A DNA stretch of 64,000 bases from Trinickia acidisoli (GCF_017315725.1 NZ_JAFLRG010000001.1:3038001-3102000), one strand, 5' to 3'; positions 45,614 through 54,783 are shown, counted from the stretch's first letter. Program-made: numbers and translations. Notes: generated from the letters alone by a model not told the origin.

Positions 45614-46034
45614 CAAATCTCCACACACGACTGCAATGACGTCAATTTTATCACGTTGCTGTCATTCGTTGGGACATGTCGTTGGTCAAGTCGTGCCACA
45701 TTCAGCCCGAATAGCCCTGCCGCCGCCGACAAACTCAAGCGCGCAAAGCAGCAACAGACCACGATCGATAGCCATGCTTTCATCACTTCAACCCCGCACC
45801 CGCTCGAACGTCCATCCCGTATGTCGTACGCTGAGGCGACGAGAAATCGAAGAGTTCGGCATGATGCATCAGGAACAGTTGCATCAACGGCGAAAATAGG
45901 GCGACGCCAGACTCAAATAGCGCTTGATGCCGGGGCTTCTGCCGTGTCGGTGCCTGCGCACTGAGGCCTACTTCGCCTTTGGAAACTACCAATAAAACCG
46001 TCATGCCGCATCGCAAACGGCAGCCCGCTCGCCT
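45614..46034. other. Gap with no supported gene
   Basis: About 420 bases between the antitoxin gene and the FUSC-like gene. Short frames are present on both strands but none shows codon structure or a recognisable domain. The antitoxin promoter is expected near 45614-45700. Confidence 0.3.
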
Positions 46035-46622
46035 CTATCGCCGCCCCACCCTCCGACCAACCTCCGCAAAAACCCAGCTCACCACGAGCGTAGACGTCGT
46101 ACCGAGCACCACTTGCAAGAGCCGAAACAACGGCACATCCCACAGCGGCCCTTGCATCGGCACCAGCAGCACGATCGTCGCAGTGATCGCACCGAGGCGC
46201 GCGGCGCTGCCCGCGTTCAGACACCAGCAGACGATGATGACGGCGGCGATCGTCGTCGCATAACCCAAGATCTCATGCGCCCCGGCGCCGAGTGAGGCAC
46301 CGACAAAGCCGAACAGCCCACCGGCCATCGCTCCGATGAATTGGTCGCGCGAGAGGTTGCGCGTATCCGAATAGCTATGCTGCGTGACAGCGATCGCAGT
46401 AATTGCCGCCCAAAAGGGTTGCTTCGTGCGTAACGCGCTGGCAATGCCATAAGCGAGGCACGCACTGCTGACGGCTTGCAGCGCCATCAGCCCGCCCTCG
46501 ACAAGGCGATCCCAGAATGGCAGGCTCTTCACGAGCGCAATCAGCGTGTCGGCCGCCTGCATCCGCGCTTCGTGTCGGATGGCTTTCGCTTTTGGCACCT
46601 GCGCGTTCTTGCCATCGATCAT
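46035..46622 (-). CDS. FUSC-like membrane protein
   Basis: A 195-residue membrane protein with about six hydrophobic segments (GLMALQAVSSACLAYGIASAL, PFWAAITAIAVTQHSYSDTRNLSRDQFIG, ILGYATTIAAVIIVCW). The AITAIAV segment followed by a charged loop is typical of the fusaric acid resistance/aromatic acid exporter membrane domain. Only the membrane half is present. The start is uncertain: ATG 46622 (MIDGKNAQ) is chosen over 46688, and a later Met is possible. Confidence 0.6.
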   Translation of the reverse strand: MIDGKNAQVPKAKAIRHEARMQAADTLIALVKSLPFWDRLVEGGLMALQAVSSACLAYGIASALRTKQPFWAAITAIAVTQHSYSDTRNLSRDQFIGAMAGGLFGFVGASLGAGAHEILGYATTIAAVIIVCWCLNAGSAARLGAITATIVLLVPMQGPLWDVPLFRLLQVVLGTTSTLVVSWVFAEVGRRVGRR

Positions 46623-46733
46623 AAGCGGGCTCCGAATATTTACCGCAGCAGCCTCCGCCAGCAAATGTCGGGCACAGGTCTCGGGCATTGGCGTTCATGC
46701 TCCGAAAACCGAAATACAGCAAGCACGGTGTCG

Positions 46734-47018
46734 TCAAGCCGCGATCTTGAACTCCATCCGCTTGTCCAGAGCGGCTAGCGCGCTCGCCAAGGTCGTCAGC
46801 GTGAGGCTCGTGTCTTCCGTATCGAGCAGCCGATTAAGGGCAGCACGGCTCGTATGCATGCGTTCGGCCATGGCTGTCTTCGACAGCTTTTGCGCCTTCA
46901 TTTCCTGTTCGATCTGCCATGCGATGATCCGCTTCATGGCCAGGGCCGTGGTTTCCTCGAGCCGACCTTCCTCGGCGAGGAATGGGTCGAAGCTGCCTCC
47001 GACATGCTTGTTCGCCAT
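46734..47018 (-). CDS. XRE-family DNA-binding protein
   Basis: A 94-residue protein with a Cro/CI-type helix-turn-helix in its C-terminal half (KLSKTAMAERMHTSRAALNRLLDTED, then LTTLASALAAL) and an acidic helical N-terminus (PFLAEEGRLEETTALAMKRII). Size and order are like HigA-type antitoxins, but no RelE/HigB-like toxin gene is visible next to it, so it is an orphan or a free-standing regulator. ATG 47018 is preferred to 47069. Confidence 0.75.
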   Translation of the reverse strand: MANKHVGGSFDPFLAEEGRLEETTALAMKRIIAWQIEQEMKAQKLSKTAMAERMHTSRAALNRLLDTEDTSLTLTTLASALAALDKRMEFKIAA

Positions 47019-47207
47019 GGTGCGACTCCTTCTTTGCGCTCCAACCGCCAAATCGTGAACTCGCCGCATTCTCGTGCTTGAGAGTCATCCGATCGTACCA
47101 ACTTTGATACGCTTTGTGACCGACGACCGCACCCACAACACGTCTAGCCCGAAAAACCGGACAGAGCCGTCCGCCGTGCTAGCATCGCCTGATCACGAAA
47201 GCGCCTC

Positions 47208-47588
47208 ATGAACCCGACGATAGCTCACCGATTCGATGCAGAGTTCGCGCCTCGCATAGCGCAAGCGATCCGAGACGTCCTCGGCCCTCAGGCCAACGTG
47301 CGACTCGATCCGTACGGCGGCCCCGGTCGCCCGACGACGCTCAGGGTCTCCGCACCCATTACCGAGCGCATGCGCGGCGCCCGGCATCCGCTCAATCTAC
47401 ATATGACGTGGGACGAGTATGAAATCGCCTCGCTGATGGAGCACGGCGGCCCGCAGCGATTTGCTCATTACCTCGAAGCGTTGCCGCGTAAGCTCGGCGC
47501 GTGGCAAGCCGCGCGCAATTTCGATTTGTCCACACGCTCGCAGGCCGAGCCCTTCGTTTTGCTCGGCAATCTCGATCTAGAAGGCTAA
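47208..47588 (+). CDS. Hypothetical 126-residue protein
   Basis: A soluble protein that I cannot assign with confidence: FAPRIAQAIRDVLGPQANVRLDPYGGPGRPTTLRV, then LNLHMTWDEYEIASLMEHGG and a C-terminal FVLLGNLDLEG. No membrane segment or signal peptide. It looks like a small alpha/beta protein restricted to this bacterial group. Stand-alone gene near the edge of the accessory zone. Confidence 0.55.
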   Translation: MNPTIAHRFDAEFAPRIAQAIRDVLGPQANVRLDPYGGPGRPTTLRVSAPITERMRGARHPLNLHMTWDEYEIASLMEHGGPQRFAHYLEALPRKLGAWQAARNFDLSTRSQAEPFVLLGNLDLEG

Positions 47589-47660
47589 CGCCAGGCGCGT
47601 CGACACAAAGAGGCGAGCGCACGGCAGTTGCCGGACGCCACGCGATAGGAAATCGGCCGA

Positions 47661-47819
47661 CTAATGCCGATGATGAAGCCGATCGAGCCAATGACGGGCT
47701 TGCACCCAGTGCATCAGATCGGCGAGGGGATGGTCGGTGCGGTAGCGCGTCGATACCGCGAGTGCGGCGCACGCGAATAACACCAGCCACAACACGAATC
47801 CGGTCGACGAATCGAACAC
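47661..47819 (-). CDS. 52-residue membrane protein
   Basis: A short gene starting at GTG 47819, with CGGAGG six bases upstream. It encodes one N-terminal helix (TGFVLWLVLFACAALAVS) and a basic, His-rich tail (DLMHWVQARHWLDRLHHRH). Support is the good ribosome-binding site and the membrane helix followed by positive charge; no homologue is recognised. Confidence 0.45.
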   Translation of the reverse strand: MFDSSTGFVLWLVLFACAALAVSTRYRTDHPLADLMHWVQARHWLDRLHHRH

Positions 47820-47999
47820 GATGGCCTCCGTGATCGTTCACAGATAGCTCCATTCTAGGCGTACCACACACGTCCCCCACTGTGCGCCGCCGCACGGCGC
47901 GTCGCCAAAACGCACGCCGTCGACGTGCGAGCCGCCAATCCGCATCGCTGCGATAATTGGGGCGCCCACCCCCACTGAAACCCCCGAAAAGGAGCCGCC

Positions 48000-48932
48000 G
48001 TGAGCGAGCCGACTTTCTCGACTTCCTCTGTCACCAGCCCAAGCCCCATTCGTCGCGTCGCCTTCATCGGCCTCGGCGTCATGGGCTATCCGATGGCCGG
48101 CCACCTGGCCAAAGCCGGATACGACGTCACCGTCTACAACCGCACGTATCAGAAAGCCGAGCAGTGGGTTGCCGAATACGGCGGCCACGCCGCGCGCACA
48201 CCGCGCGAAGCCGCCCAAGGCGCCGAGCTCGTGCTCGCCTGTGTCGGCAACGATGACGATCTGCGCAGCGTGACGCTCGGCGAGCATGGCGCCTTCGCCG
48301 GCATGGCGAGCGGTGCGCTGTTCGCCGATCACACGACCGCGTCGGCCGACGTCGCGCGCGAGCTTTCGCAAGCAGCCGGTGCACACGGCATCGCGTTCAT
48401 CGACGCTCCGGTCTCGGGCGGCCAGGCCGGCGCGCAAAATGGCAAGCTGACGATCATGTGCGGCAGCGACGATGCGCAAGCGTTCGCGCGCGCGGCCACC
48501 GTCCTTGCGCACTACGCGGTCGCCGTCACGCACTTGGGACCGGCCGGCGCCGGCCAGTTGACGAAGATGGTCAATCAGATCTGCATCGCGGGCCTCATAC
48601 AGGGCCTATCGGAAGCGATCTGCTTCGGCGAGCGCGCCGGGCTCGACATGACGCGCGTGCTCGAGGTGATCGGCAAAGGCGCCGCCGCGAGCTGGCAGAT
48701 GGACAATCGCGGCAAAACGATGATCGCGGGCAAGTTCGACTTCGGCTTTGCCGTCGATTTGATGCGCAAGGATCTTGGCTTCTGCTTCGATGAAGCGAAG
48801 CGCAACGGCGCATCGCTGCCGGTCACGGCGCTCGTCGATCAGTTCTACGGCGACGTGCAGACGCTCGGCGGCAATCGCCTCGATACGTCGAGCTTGATCT
48901 GGCGGCTGCGCAAGCTGAACGATCGCGGCTGA
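48000..48932 (+). CDS. NAD(P)-dependent beta-hydroxyacid dehydrogenase
   Basis: A 310-residue enzyme of the 3-hydroxyisobutyrate dehydrogenase/tartronate semialdehyde reductase family. The N-terminal Rossmann motif is FIGLGVMGYPMAGHLAKAG, the substrate loop is DAPVSGGQAGAQNGKL, and the catalytic Lys lies in GAGQLTKMVNQ. It oxidises or reduces a small beta-hydroxyacid in the cytosol; the exact substrate is not evident. The start is GTG, with AAAGGAG upstream. A 20-residue Ser/Thr-rich leader precedes the fold. Confidence 0.87.
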   Translation: MSEPTFSTSSVTSPSPIRRVAFIGLGVMGYPMAGHLAKAGYDVTVYNRTYQKAEQWVAEYGGHAARTPREAAQGAELVLACVGNDDDLRSVTLGEHGAFAGMASGALFADHTTASADVARELSQAAGAHGIAFIDAPVSGGQAGAQNGKLTIMCGSDDAQAFARAATVLAHYAVAVTHLGPAGAGQLTKMVNQICIAGLIQGLSEAICFGERAGLDMTRVLEVIGKGAAASWQMDNRGKTMIAGKFDFGFAVDLMRKDLGFCFDEAKRNGASLPVTALVDQFYGDVQTLGGNRLDTSSLIWRLRKLNDRG

Positions 48933-49026
48933 GGCTCGCCGGAATTCACCCGCCGCGCACCGAGCCGGGCGTGGCGGGCGTCATTGCAACTGCAAAACGC
49001 AGCGGCGACGGCACTCGCCCGTCGAT

Positions 49027-49362
49027 TCAGGCCCGCGGCCCCACCGTGCCGCCATAGACAGCCGCACCGTACGCCGCAACGATCCGCTCGTCCTGCTCCT
49101 TCGTCGAGAACAGTTCCCACTCGATGCCGTTGACGTCGCACGTGCTGCTGTAGCCGGTCGCGCTATCGTCCTCGAACCCCACGTGGCGCAATTGCCCGGA
49201 GCATTCGGGCGCTTCGTTGATCGAAAAATTGAGCAAGTCGGTCCGCCACATCGCATACTTGCCTGCAACGACGGCCGTCGGCGGCTGGCCGAGCCGCTCG
49301 CTGTAATCGACGATGGACGCCTCGAGATCGGCGACGGCCAGCGCAATATGAAAACGCTTCAT
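49027..49362 (-). CDS. VOC-family protein, ArsI/CadI-like
   Basis: A 111-residue single VOC domain: MKRFHIALAVADLEASIVDYSERLG, then YAMWRTDLLNFSINEAP and GIEWELFSTKEQ. The layout resembles the small ArsI/CadI-type dioxygenase-like proteins, with His5 and the Glu in WELF as likely metal ligands. The cysteines that ArsI uses to bind arsenic are not evident. ATG 49362 begins the first strand; longer upstream readings lack similarity. Confidence 0.7.
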   Translation of the reverse strand: MKRFHIALAVADLEASIVDYSERLGQPPTAVVAGKYAMWRTDLLNFSINEAPECSGQLRHVGFEDDSATGYSSTCDVNGIEWELFSTKEQDERIVAAYGAAVYGGTVGPRA

Positions 49363-49596
49363 GACACCCCCGTTCGGTTTTACTTGATCGATGAGAGCGC
49401 CATCGTAGCGGCCCGGCGCCGGCACAAACAGTTGCGCGCGCATACCGGTATCGCCGGTAACTGCCTTGCGCGGCGGCGCGCCTCGATCGAGCCGATGGGC
49501 GCGCGAGCGCGGTGATACACTCGGCACGCAAGCCGCAGCCGCCCGGTGGCACATCGCGCTGCACCGCCCACCCCGTTAAGAAAAAGGAGGCATCCG

Positions 49597-50106
49597 ATGG
49601 CTGAGTTCAGAATCTGGTCAGACGACTTTCCGAGCAACGGCTTCATGCCGAAGGCTCAGGAGTGCAACGACAAGGCGTTCGGCGTCGACGGCGAAGGCGG
49701 TAATCTGTCGCCCGCGCTTCAATGGGAAGCGCCGCCCGAAGAGACCAAGAGCCTCGCGCTGACCGTCTACGATCCCGATGCCCCGACCGGCAGCGGTTTT
49801 TGGCACTGGGTCGTCGTCAACATTCCCGTCGACACCCGTTCGTTGCCGCTCGGCGCCGGCAAGGCCGACGGCAGCCTGCTGCCCGCCGGCGCGATCCAAG
49901 TGCGCAACGACTACGGCACGCAGGGCTTCGGCGGTGCGGCGCCGCCGCGCGGCGACAAACCCCATCGGTACATCTTCCGGCTGCATGCGTTGACGGTCGA
50001 TCATCTTCCGATCATGTCCGAAACGACGAACGCGGTCGCCCGCTTCATGACGCACCTGAACGAGCTCGACTCGACCACTTACACAGGCCTTTACGAGCTG
50101 AAGTGA
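49597..50106 (+). CDS. YbhB/YbcL-type PEBP-fold protein (cytosolic)
   Basis: A 169-residue phosphatidylethanolamine-binding/Raf-inhibitor-like protein without signal peptide. Marks are NLSPALQWEAPPEETKSLALTVYDPDAPTGSGFWHWVVVNIP and the later YGTQGFGGAAPPRGDKPHRYIF. AAAGGAGG lies ahead of ATG 49597. It is the leaderless relative of the secreted protein at 9206. Ligand unknown. Confidence 0.87.
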   Translation: MAEFRIWSDDFPSNGFMPKAQECNDKAFGVDGEGGNLSPALQWEAPPEETKSLALTVYDPDAPTGSGFWHWVVVNIPVDTRSLPLGAGKADGSLLPAGAIQVRNDYGTQGFGGAAPPRGDKPHRYIFRLHALTVDHLPIMSETTNAVARFMTHLNELDSTTYTGLYELK

Positions 50107-50259
50107 CTCCGCGCCGGCGCGACGCGCGGGCATGATGGTTGCGGACGCAACCGAAGCCGCCCGCCGCCGCGATGATGCGCGAGCAAGCGCATCGACGGGT
50201 TGCGCGCTTAGAATGCGAGGGTACGTCCCCCGCCGCCCGCTACCCGAGTTTCTCGCCCC

Positions 50260-51627
50260 ATGGAAGCAGATTCAGGCATTCCCGTTCCCCAGCGTTACTG
50301 GGCGATCGTCGTCATCGCGCTGGGCATCACGCTCGCCGTGCTCGACGGCGCCATCGCCAACGTCGCCCTTCCCACGATCGCGCGCGATCTGCACGCCAGC
50401 GCCGCCTCCTCGATCTGGGTCGTCAACGCCTACCAACTGTCCGTCACGATTTCGCTATTGCCGCTGGCCTCGCTCGGCGATCGCATCGGCTATCGGCGCG
50501 TCTATATTCCCGGCCTCGCCTTGTTCACCGTTGCCTCGCTCGGCTGCGCGCTCGCCAACTCGCTGCCCGAGCTTGCGCTCGTGCGGGTGGTGCAAGGGTT
50601 CGGCGCGGCCGGCATCATGAGCGTCAACACGGCGCTGGTACGCACGATCTATCCGGCCAATATGCTCGGCCGGGGCGTCGCGATCAATGCGATGGTCGTG
50701 GCAATCTCCTCCGCCGTCGGGCCGACCGTCGCCTCGGCCGTGCTGTCGGTCGCCTCATGGCCCTGGCTGTTCGCGATCAACGTACCGATCGGCGTCATCG
50801 CCGTCGCCGCCGCCCTGCGCGCGCTGCCGATCAATCCCGGGCACGAGACGCCGTACGATTACCTGAGCGCGATCATGAACGCGATCGTGTTCGGGCTGCT
50901 GATTTTTACGATCGACGGGCTCGGCCACAGCGAGGATGCGCTCTGGCTGATCGCTCAAGCGCTCGGCTTCGTGGTCGTCGGTTACTTGTTCGTGCGTCGG
51001 CAATTGACGCGCCCCGCGCCGCTCCTGCCGATCGATTTGCTGAAGATTCCCGTTTTCGCGCTGTCGATCGCGACGTCGGTCTGCTCGTTTTGCGCGCAGA
51101 TGCTGGCCTACGTGTCGCTGCCGTTCCTGTTTCAAAACGTGTTCGGCTTCAACCAAGTGCAGACGGGACTGTTGATTACGCCGTGGCCGTTCGCGATCAT
51201 CTTCGCCGCGCCGCTCGCGGGCGTGCTGTCGGATCGGTATTCGGCCGGAATGCTCGGCGGCCTCGGGCTCCTCGCGCTAACGATCGGGCTCGTGCTGCTC
51301 GCGACGATCGGCGCCCATCCGAGCCCGCTCGCCATTACTTGGCGCATGGCGCTGTGCGGCGCCGGCTTCGGTATTTTTCAGTCGCCCAACAACCGGCAAA
51401 TGTTGTCGTCCGCCCCGCGCGATCGCAGCGGCGGCGCCAGCGGCATGCTCGGCACCGCGCGGCTCACCGGTCAGACGGTGGGCGCGGCGCTCGTCGCGCT
51501 GATCTTCGGCGTGGCGCCGGAGCGCGGACCGTCGATCGCGCTCGCCGTCGCGGCGGCCGTGGCCGGGCTCGCGTCGCTCGTCAGCCTGATGCGCCTGCGC
51601 ACGTCGCATTCCACCGTCTCCGCCTAA
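50260..51627 (+). CDS. DHA2-type MFS drug/metabolite pump
   Basis: A 455-residue, highly hydrophobic MFS protein of the 14-helix DHA2 class. Helix 1 contains LDGAIANVALPTIARDL, the family variant of motif D1; motif A is LGDRIGYRR; motif C-like sequence AISSAVGPTVASAVL follows. Such pumps export drugs or metabolites using the proton gradient. It follows the PEBP gene by 153 bases. Substrate not inferable. Confidence 0.85.
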   Translation: MEADSGIPVPQRYWAIVVIALGITLAVLDGAIANVALPTIARDLHASAASSIWVVNAYQLSVTISLLPLASLGDRIGYRRVYIPGLALFTVASLGCALANSLPELALVRVVQGFGAAGIMSVNTALVRTIYPANMLGRGVAINAMVVAISSAVGPTVASAVLSVASWPWLFAINVPIGVIAVAAALRALPINPGHETPYDYLSAIMNAIVFGLLIFTIDGLGHSEDALWLIAQALGFVVVGYLFVRRQLTRPAPLLPIDLLKIPVFALSIATSVCSFCAQMLAYVSLPFLFQNVFGFNQVQTGLLITPWPFAIIFAAPLAGVLSDRYSAGMLGGLGLLALTIGLVLLATIGAHPSPLAITWRMALCGAGFGIFQSPNNRQMLSSAPRDRSGGASGMLGTARLTGQTVGAALVALIFGVAPERGPSIALAVAAAVAGLASLVSLMRLRTSHSTVSA

Positions 51628-51829
51628 CGCAAGCGGCGTGTCACGCGCCGGCGCGATCCGGCATGATCCAACTCGCATCGGCTCCCCAGGACAAACCCGC
51701 AACGGCCGCACTTGCGCTGCGAACCGGTGTCCAATGAAGTGGCCCGCGGCGCGCGTCGTGGCCGTCCGCGCCCGGTTCGTTCGCTTCTCTCATACGGCAT
51801 GCGCTACGCAACGCCGTCAAGGAGCCGCC

Positions 51830-52420
51830 ATGTCGCTCATCGTCGCTGGACGTTTCACCACGTTCGCCGCGGCCGAGTCCGCCGCCCAGCAGTTGTTCAC
51901 GCAAGGCTTTCTCGAGGAAGACGTGAGTCTGTTCTTCGTCAATCCGCGCGGACAACACGCGCACGCCGCCGCCGACAGCCTCCACGTCATCGCCCATGCA
52001 GTGCGTCCGCCGGCCCATCCAGGCCGCGGCGCGAGCATCGGCGCCGTCGCGGGTGCCGTCGTCGCCGTCGCCATTTGCGCGCCGCTCACGGCATCGGTCA
52101 TCGCGGCGGTGACGGCAGCCGGAGTGGGCGCTTACGCCGGCGCCATGCTCGGTGCGCTCGTGCAGGGCCGCCTGAACGATGCACAGCAGACGAGCGAAGC
52201 CGTTCGTCACGCGGTCCATCACGAGACGCGCGATTCGGGTGTGCTCGTTGCCGTGCACGTCTCACCCGACAATCGAGTGCAGGCCGCCCAAGTGCTCGAC
52301 GGCGCGGGCGCGCTCGCGGTCGAACGGGCGACGGGCCGCTGGCAGCAAGGCCGCTGGGCCGACTTCGATCCGACCGTGCCGCCCGTGCCGCTCGCGGAGT
52401 TCACGCAGCGGCAGGCGTAG
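51830..52420 (+). CDS. Glycine/alanine-rich membrane protein
   Basis: A 196-residue protein. An N-terminal alpha/beta part (IVAGRFTTFAAAESAAQQLFTQGFLEEDVSLFFVNP) is followed by two Gly/Ala-rich membrane helices (about 67-112, with SIGAVAGAVVAVAIC and GVGAYAGAMLGALVQG, glycine-zipper-like) and a soluble C-terminus (VLVAVHVSPDNRVQAAQVLDGAGA). AAGGAG precedes ATG 51830. Similar architecture occurs in stress-induced envelope proteins; no function is assigned. Confidence 0.65.
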   Translation: MSLIVAGRFTTFAAAESAAQQLFTQGFLEEDVSLFFVNPRGQHAHAAADSLHVIAHAVRPPAHPGRGASIGAVAGAVVAVAICAPLTASVIAAVTAAGVGAYAGAMLGALVQGRLNDAQQTSEAVRHAVHHETRDSGVLVAVHVSPDNRVQAAQVLDGAGALAVERATGRWQQGRWADFDPTVPPVPLAEFTQRQA

Positions 52421-52469
52421 CGCGCGGCACGACGCCGCGGCGTCATGCCGAAGCGCGTCGCGTCGTTCG

Positions 52470-52841
52470 TCACTCCGAGCCGCTTATCTTCAAGCGGTTC
52501 TTCACTTTGTGCACGCCGGTGACGCCGGCGGCGACTTCCTCTGCGCGCGTCTTCTCGTCGCTCGTCGGCACGGTGCCGGTCAGCCAGACGATGCCGCGGC
52601 GGGTCTTGACGTGGACATGGGTGGACTTGACGTCCTTCGCCGCCAGAAGCGCGGCTTTGACCTTCGTCGTGACCGTCCCGTCGCTAACGTGTTGGCCGAG
52701 CGACTCCGAGCTCGCCGACGGTGCGGAGGGGCTAGCCGTCGTCGTGGCGTCTGACGCACCCATTGTTTGGGCGCCTACGCCCACGGCAAGCGTCAGGGAA
52801 GCAACCAAGGCGGCGATTTTGAGTGATGGGAGTGCTTTCAT
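52470..52841 (-). CDS. Secreted BON-domain protein
   Basis: A 123-residue exported protein: signal peptide (about 1-24, KIAALVASLTLAVGVGAQ), a Ser/Ala/Thr linker, and one BON domain (VSDGTVTTKVKAALLAAKDVKSTHVHVKTRRGIVWLTGTV, then VHKVKNRLKI). BON domains bind phospholipid membranes and occur in OsmY-like osmotic-stress proteins. Predicted periplasmic. It converges with the preceding Gly/Ala-rich protein gene. Confidence 0.85.
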   Translation of the reverse strand: MKALPSLKIAALVASLTLAVGVGAQTMGASDATTTASPSAPSASSESLGQHVSDGTVTTKVKAALLAAKDVKSTHVHVKTRRGIVWLTGTVPTSDEKTRAEEVAAGVTGVHKVKNRLKISGSE

Positions 52842-53165
52842 CGTTTCTCCTGCTCAAAGATGGAAGGAATTGCCGAATCAGGACTTGCAAAACCGGGAAG
52901 CGATACCGACCCGCGTTTCACTCGCATGGCGGGATGTGCAAGCCGCGTGCCGCCCTGGCCGGATCGCGCATGGCGACCTCGTGGCGCCCGCTCTTCGCAG
53001 TCGCAGCAAAGCTGCGCCGCGCTTTTGCACTGCGCCTGTAAAAGCTGCCGCACTCCGCCCCTCGCGGCACGCTTCCTGCGACACCCGAATCGTCTTGCGC
53101 CCCGTGCGGCAACGCTTGGTATGACCGTTGCTTTAAAGCCAGGACTATTCCACTGGACTTTCGTT
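52842..53165. other. Upstream region of rpoN
   Basis: About 320 bases. The frame of rpoN stays open through the whole stretch, but the amino-acid sequence is Arg/Cys/Ala-rich and unlike sigma-54, so it is taken as non-coding. The promoters of rpoN and the divergent BON gene should lie here; no clear hexamers were identified. Confidence 0.4.
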
Positions 53166-54659
53166 ATGCCGCCCATTCTCGAACTGCGCAGCAAACAACA
53201 CGTGGCGCTCACGCCTCGCCTGCAACAATCGGTGCGGCTGTTGCAGTTATCGTCGCTCGAGTTTCAGCACGAACTGCGTCAAGCACTCGATAACAATCCA
53301 TTTCTCGAGTACGACGACCCCGTCGCGGAAGAGGCCGAGTCCCCCGCCAACGCCGCCCACGACGGCGATGCCACGACGCTGCAGCCCAACGCCGTGGCCG
53401 ACGCGCCGCAAACCTCGGAGCCGGTCGATTCGTACGACAACATCTCGGGTCCCGACACGGCCAGCATCGCGCCCGCGGATGACCCCATCGGCGATTTCGG
53501 CGGAGACTGGACGGCGCGCGGCGCCTCGCGCAACAACGGCGATTCCGACGACGTCGACCCCGGCGCCTGGGCGCATGCGCACCTGACGATGCATGAGCAT
53601 CTGCACAATCTGCTGCATCTTTATCCGCTCAACGAGCGCGATCGCGCCGCCGCGCAGATCGTCATCGAAGCGCTCGACGACGACGGCTATCTGCGCGAAT
53701 CGCTCGACGAACTCGCGAGCGCATTCGAAGCCGATCCGCCGCTCGGCGAAGAAGAACTGCGCGTGGGATTGCGGCTCGTGCAAACGCTCGATCGTCCCGG
53801 CGTCGGCGCTCGCTCGCTGTCCGAATGCCTGTGCTTGCAGCTCGAAGCGATGCCGGACGACACGCCGGGTCGCGCGGCCGCGCACGCGGTCGCCGAGCAC
53901 CATCTCGAACGGCTCGCTCGACGCGAGCACGCCGAGCTGCAAAAGCAGTTGGGCTGCTCGGCCGAGGAATTGCGCACGGCTTGCGCGCTCGTGCGGCGGC
54001 TCGACCCGAAGCCGGGTCAGTTCTACGCAAGGGCCGACGACAACTACGTCATCCCCGATGTCATCGTGCGCCGCGTGAAGGGGCGCTGGGCCGCCTCGAT
54101 CAATCCTGCCGTGCTGCCGCGTGCGCGGATTCACCGCGTCTACGCGGAACTATTCGCACAATCGGGCGGCGCCGGCTCGCCGCTCGGGCAACAGTTGCAA
54201 GAGGCCCGCTGGCTGCTGCGCAATGCCGAACAGCGCTTCACGACGATCCAACGCGTGGCGCAGTGCATCGTCTCGTACCAAAAAGCGTTCTTCGACTACG
54301 GCGAAATCGCGCTGAAGCCGCTCGTGCTCAGCAAGCTCGCGGAAGAACTCGGCCTACACGAATCGACCGTCTCGCGCGCCTCGAGCAACAAGTACATGGC
54401 GACGCCCCGCGGCATCTTCGAATTTCGTCACTTCTTCCCGCGCGAGCTTGCCACCGAAACGGGCGGGCGCTGCTCGGCCGCCGCTGTGCGCGCGCTGATC
54501 AAGGAGATGATCGAGCAGGAAGACGTGCGCAATCCGCTCTCGGATGTCGCACTCGCGAAGATGCTCGCGCAGGAGGGCATGCTCGTCGCGCGCCGCACCG
54601 TTGCCAAGTATCGCAATCTGCTCAAGGTGCCGCCCGCGCAGTTGCGACGTCAAGCGTAG
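53166..54659 (+). CDS. rpoN: RNA polymerase sigma-54 factor
   Basis: A 497-residue sigma-54 protein. Region I is Gln/Leu-rich (ALTPRLQQSVRLLQLSSLEFQHELRQAL), region II is long and acidic (about 55-140), and region III carries the core-binding part, the HTH (LHESTVSRASSNKYMATPRG) and the RpoN box ARRTVAKYR (475-483). It directs polymerase to -24/-12 promoters that need an ATP-driven activator. Two such activators lie within 6 kb. Burkholderia-group genomes often have two rpoN genes; whether this is the second is not decidable here. Confidence 0.95.
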   Translation: MPPILELRSKQHVALTPRLQQSVRLLQLSSLEFQHELRQALDNNPFLEYDDPVAEEAESPANAAHDGDATTLQPNAVADAPQTSEPVDSYDNISGPDTASIAPADDPIGDFGGDWTARGASRNNGDSDDVDPGAWAHAHLTMHEHLHNLLHLYPLNERDRAAAQIVIEALDDDGYLRESLDELASAFEADPPLGEEELRVGLRLVQTLDRPGVGARSLSECLCLQLEAMPDDTPGRAAAHAVAEHHLERLARREHAELQKQLGCSAEELRTACALVRRLDPKPGQFYARADDNYVIPDVIVRRVKGRWAASINPAVLPRARIHRVYAELFAQSGGAGSPLGQQLQEARWLLRNAEQRFTTIQRVAQCIVSYQKAFFDYGEIALKPLVLSKLAEELGLHESTVSRASSNKYMATPRGIFEFRHFFPRELATETGGRCSAAAVRALIKEMIEQEDVRNPLSDVALAKMLAQEGMLVARRTVAKYRNLLKVPPAQLRRQA

Positions 54660-54679
54660 GCGCGCGCGCCGAGTCTTCT

Positions 54680-54724
54680 GGAATTGATTAGGTCTGCGAA
54701 TCGTCCGCAGTCCTAATCAATTCC
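54680..54724. repeat. Long near-perfect hairpin between rpoN and otsA
   Basis: GGAATTGATTAGG (54680-54692) and CCTAATCAATTCC (54712-54724) are perfect inverses. An inner CTGCG/CGCAG stem extends them across a single mismatch, leaving a 7-base loop: 18 paired bases per arm. No T-run follows, so it is not a standard terminator. Confidence 0.6.
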
Positions 54725-54747
54725 ACCCGATGATCGAAATCGACACA

Positions 54748-54783
54748 ATGAATAAGGCCGGCGCAGGAGCCGGCCCTATTCAT
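54748..54783. terminator. Terminator-like hairpin between rpoN and otsA
   Basis: ATGAATA/TATTCAT and GGCCGGC/GCCGGCC form an interrupted stem with a 6-base loop. It sits between the convergent ends of rpoN and otsA and could stop transcription from both sides. Confidence 0.55.

Noticed and set aside
45613..45783. 56-codon leftward frame starting MKAWLSIVVCC, one base overlapping the antitoxin start
   Set aside because: The N-terminus looks hydrophobic, but there is no ribosome-binding site and the remainder has no protein-like pattern. It more likely contains the antitoxin promoter.
52860..53165. In-frame 102-codon extension of rpoN
   Set aside because: Sigma-54 proteins start at the Gln/Leu-rich region I, and the extension is Cys/Arg-rich and unlike any domain.
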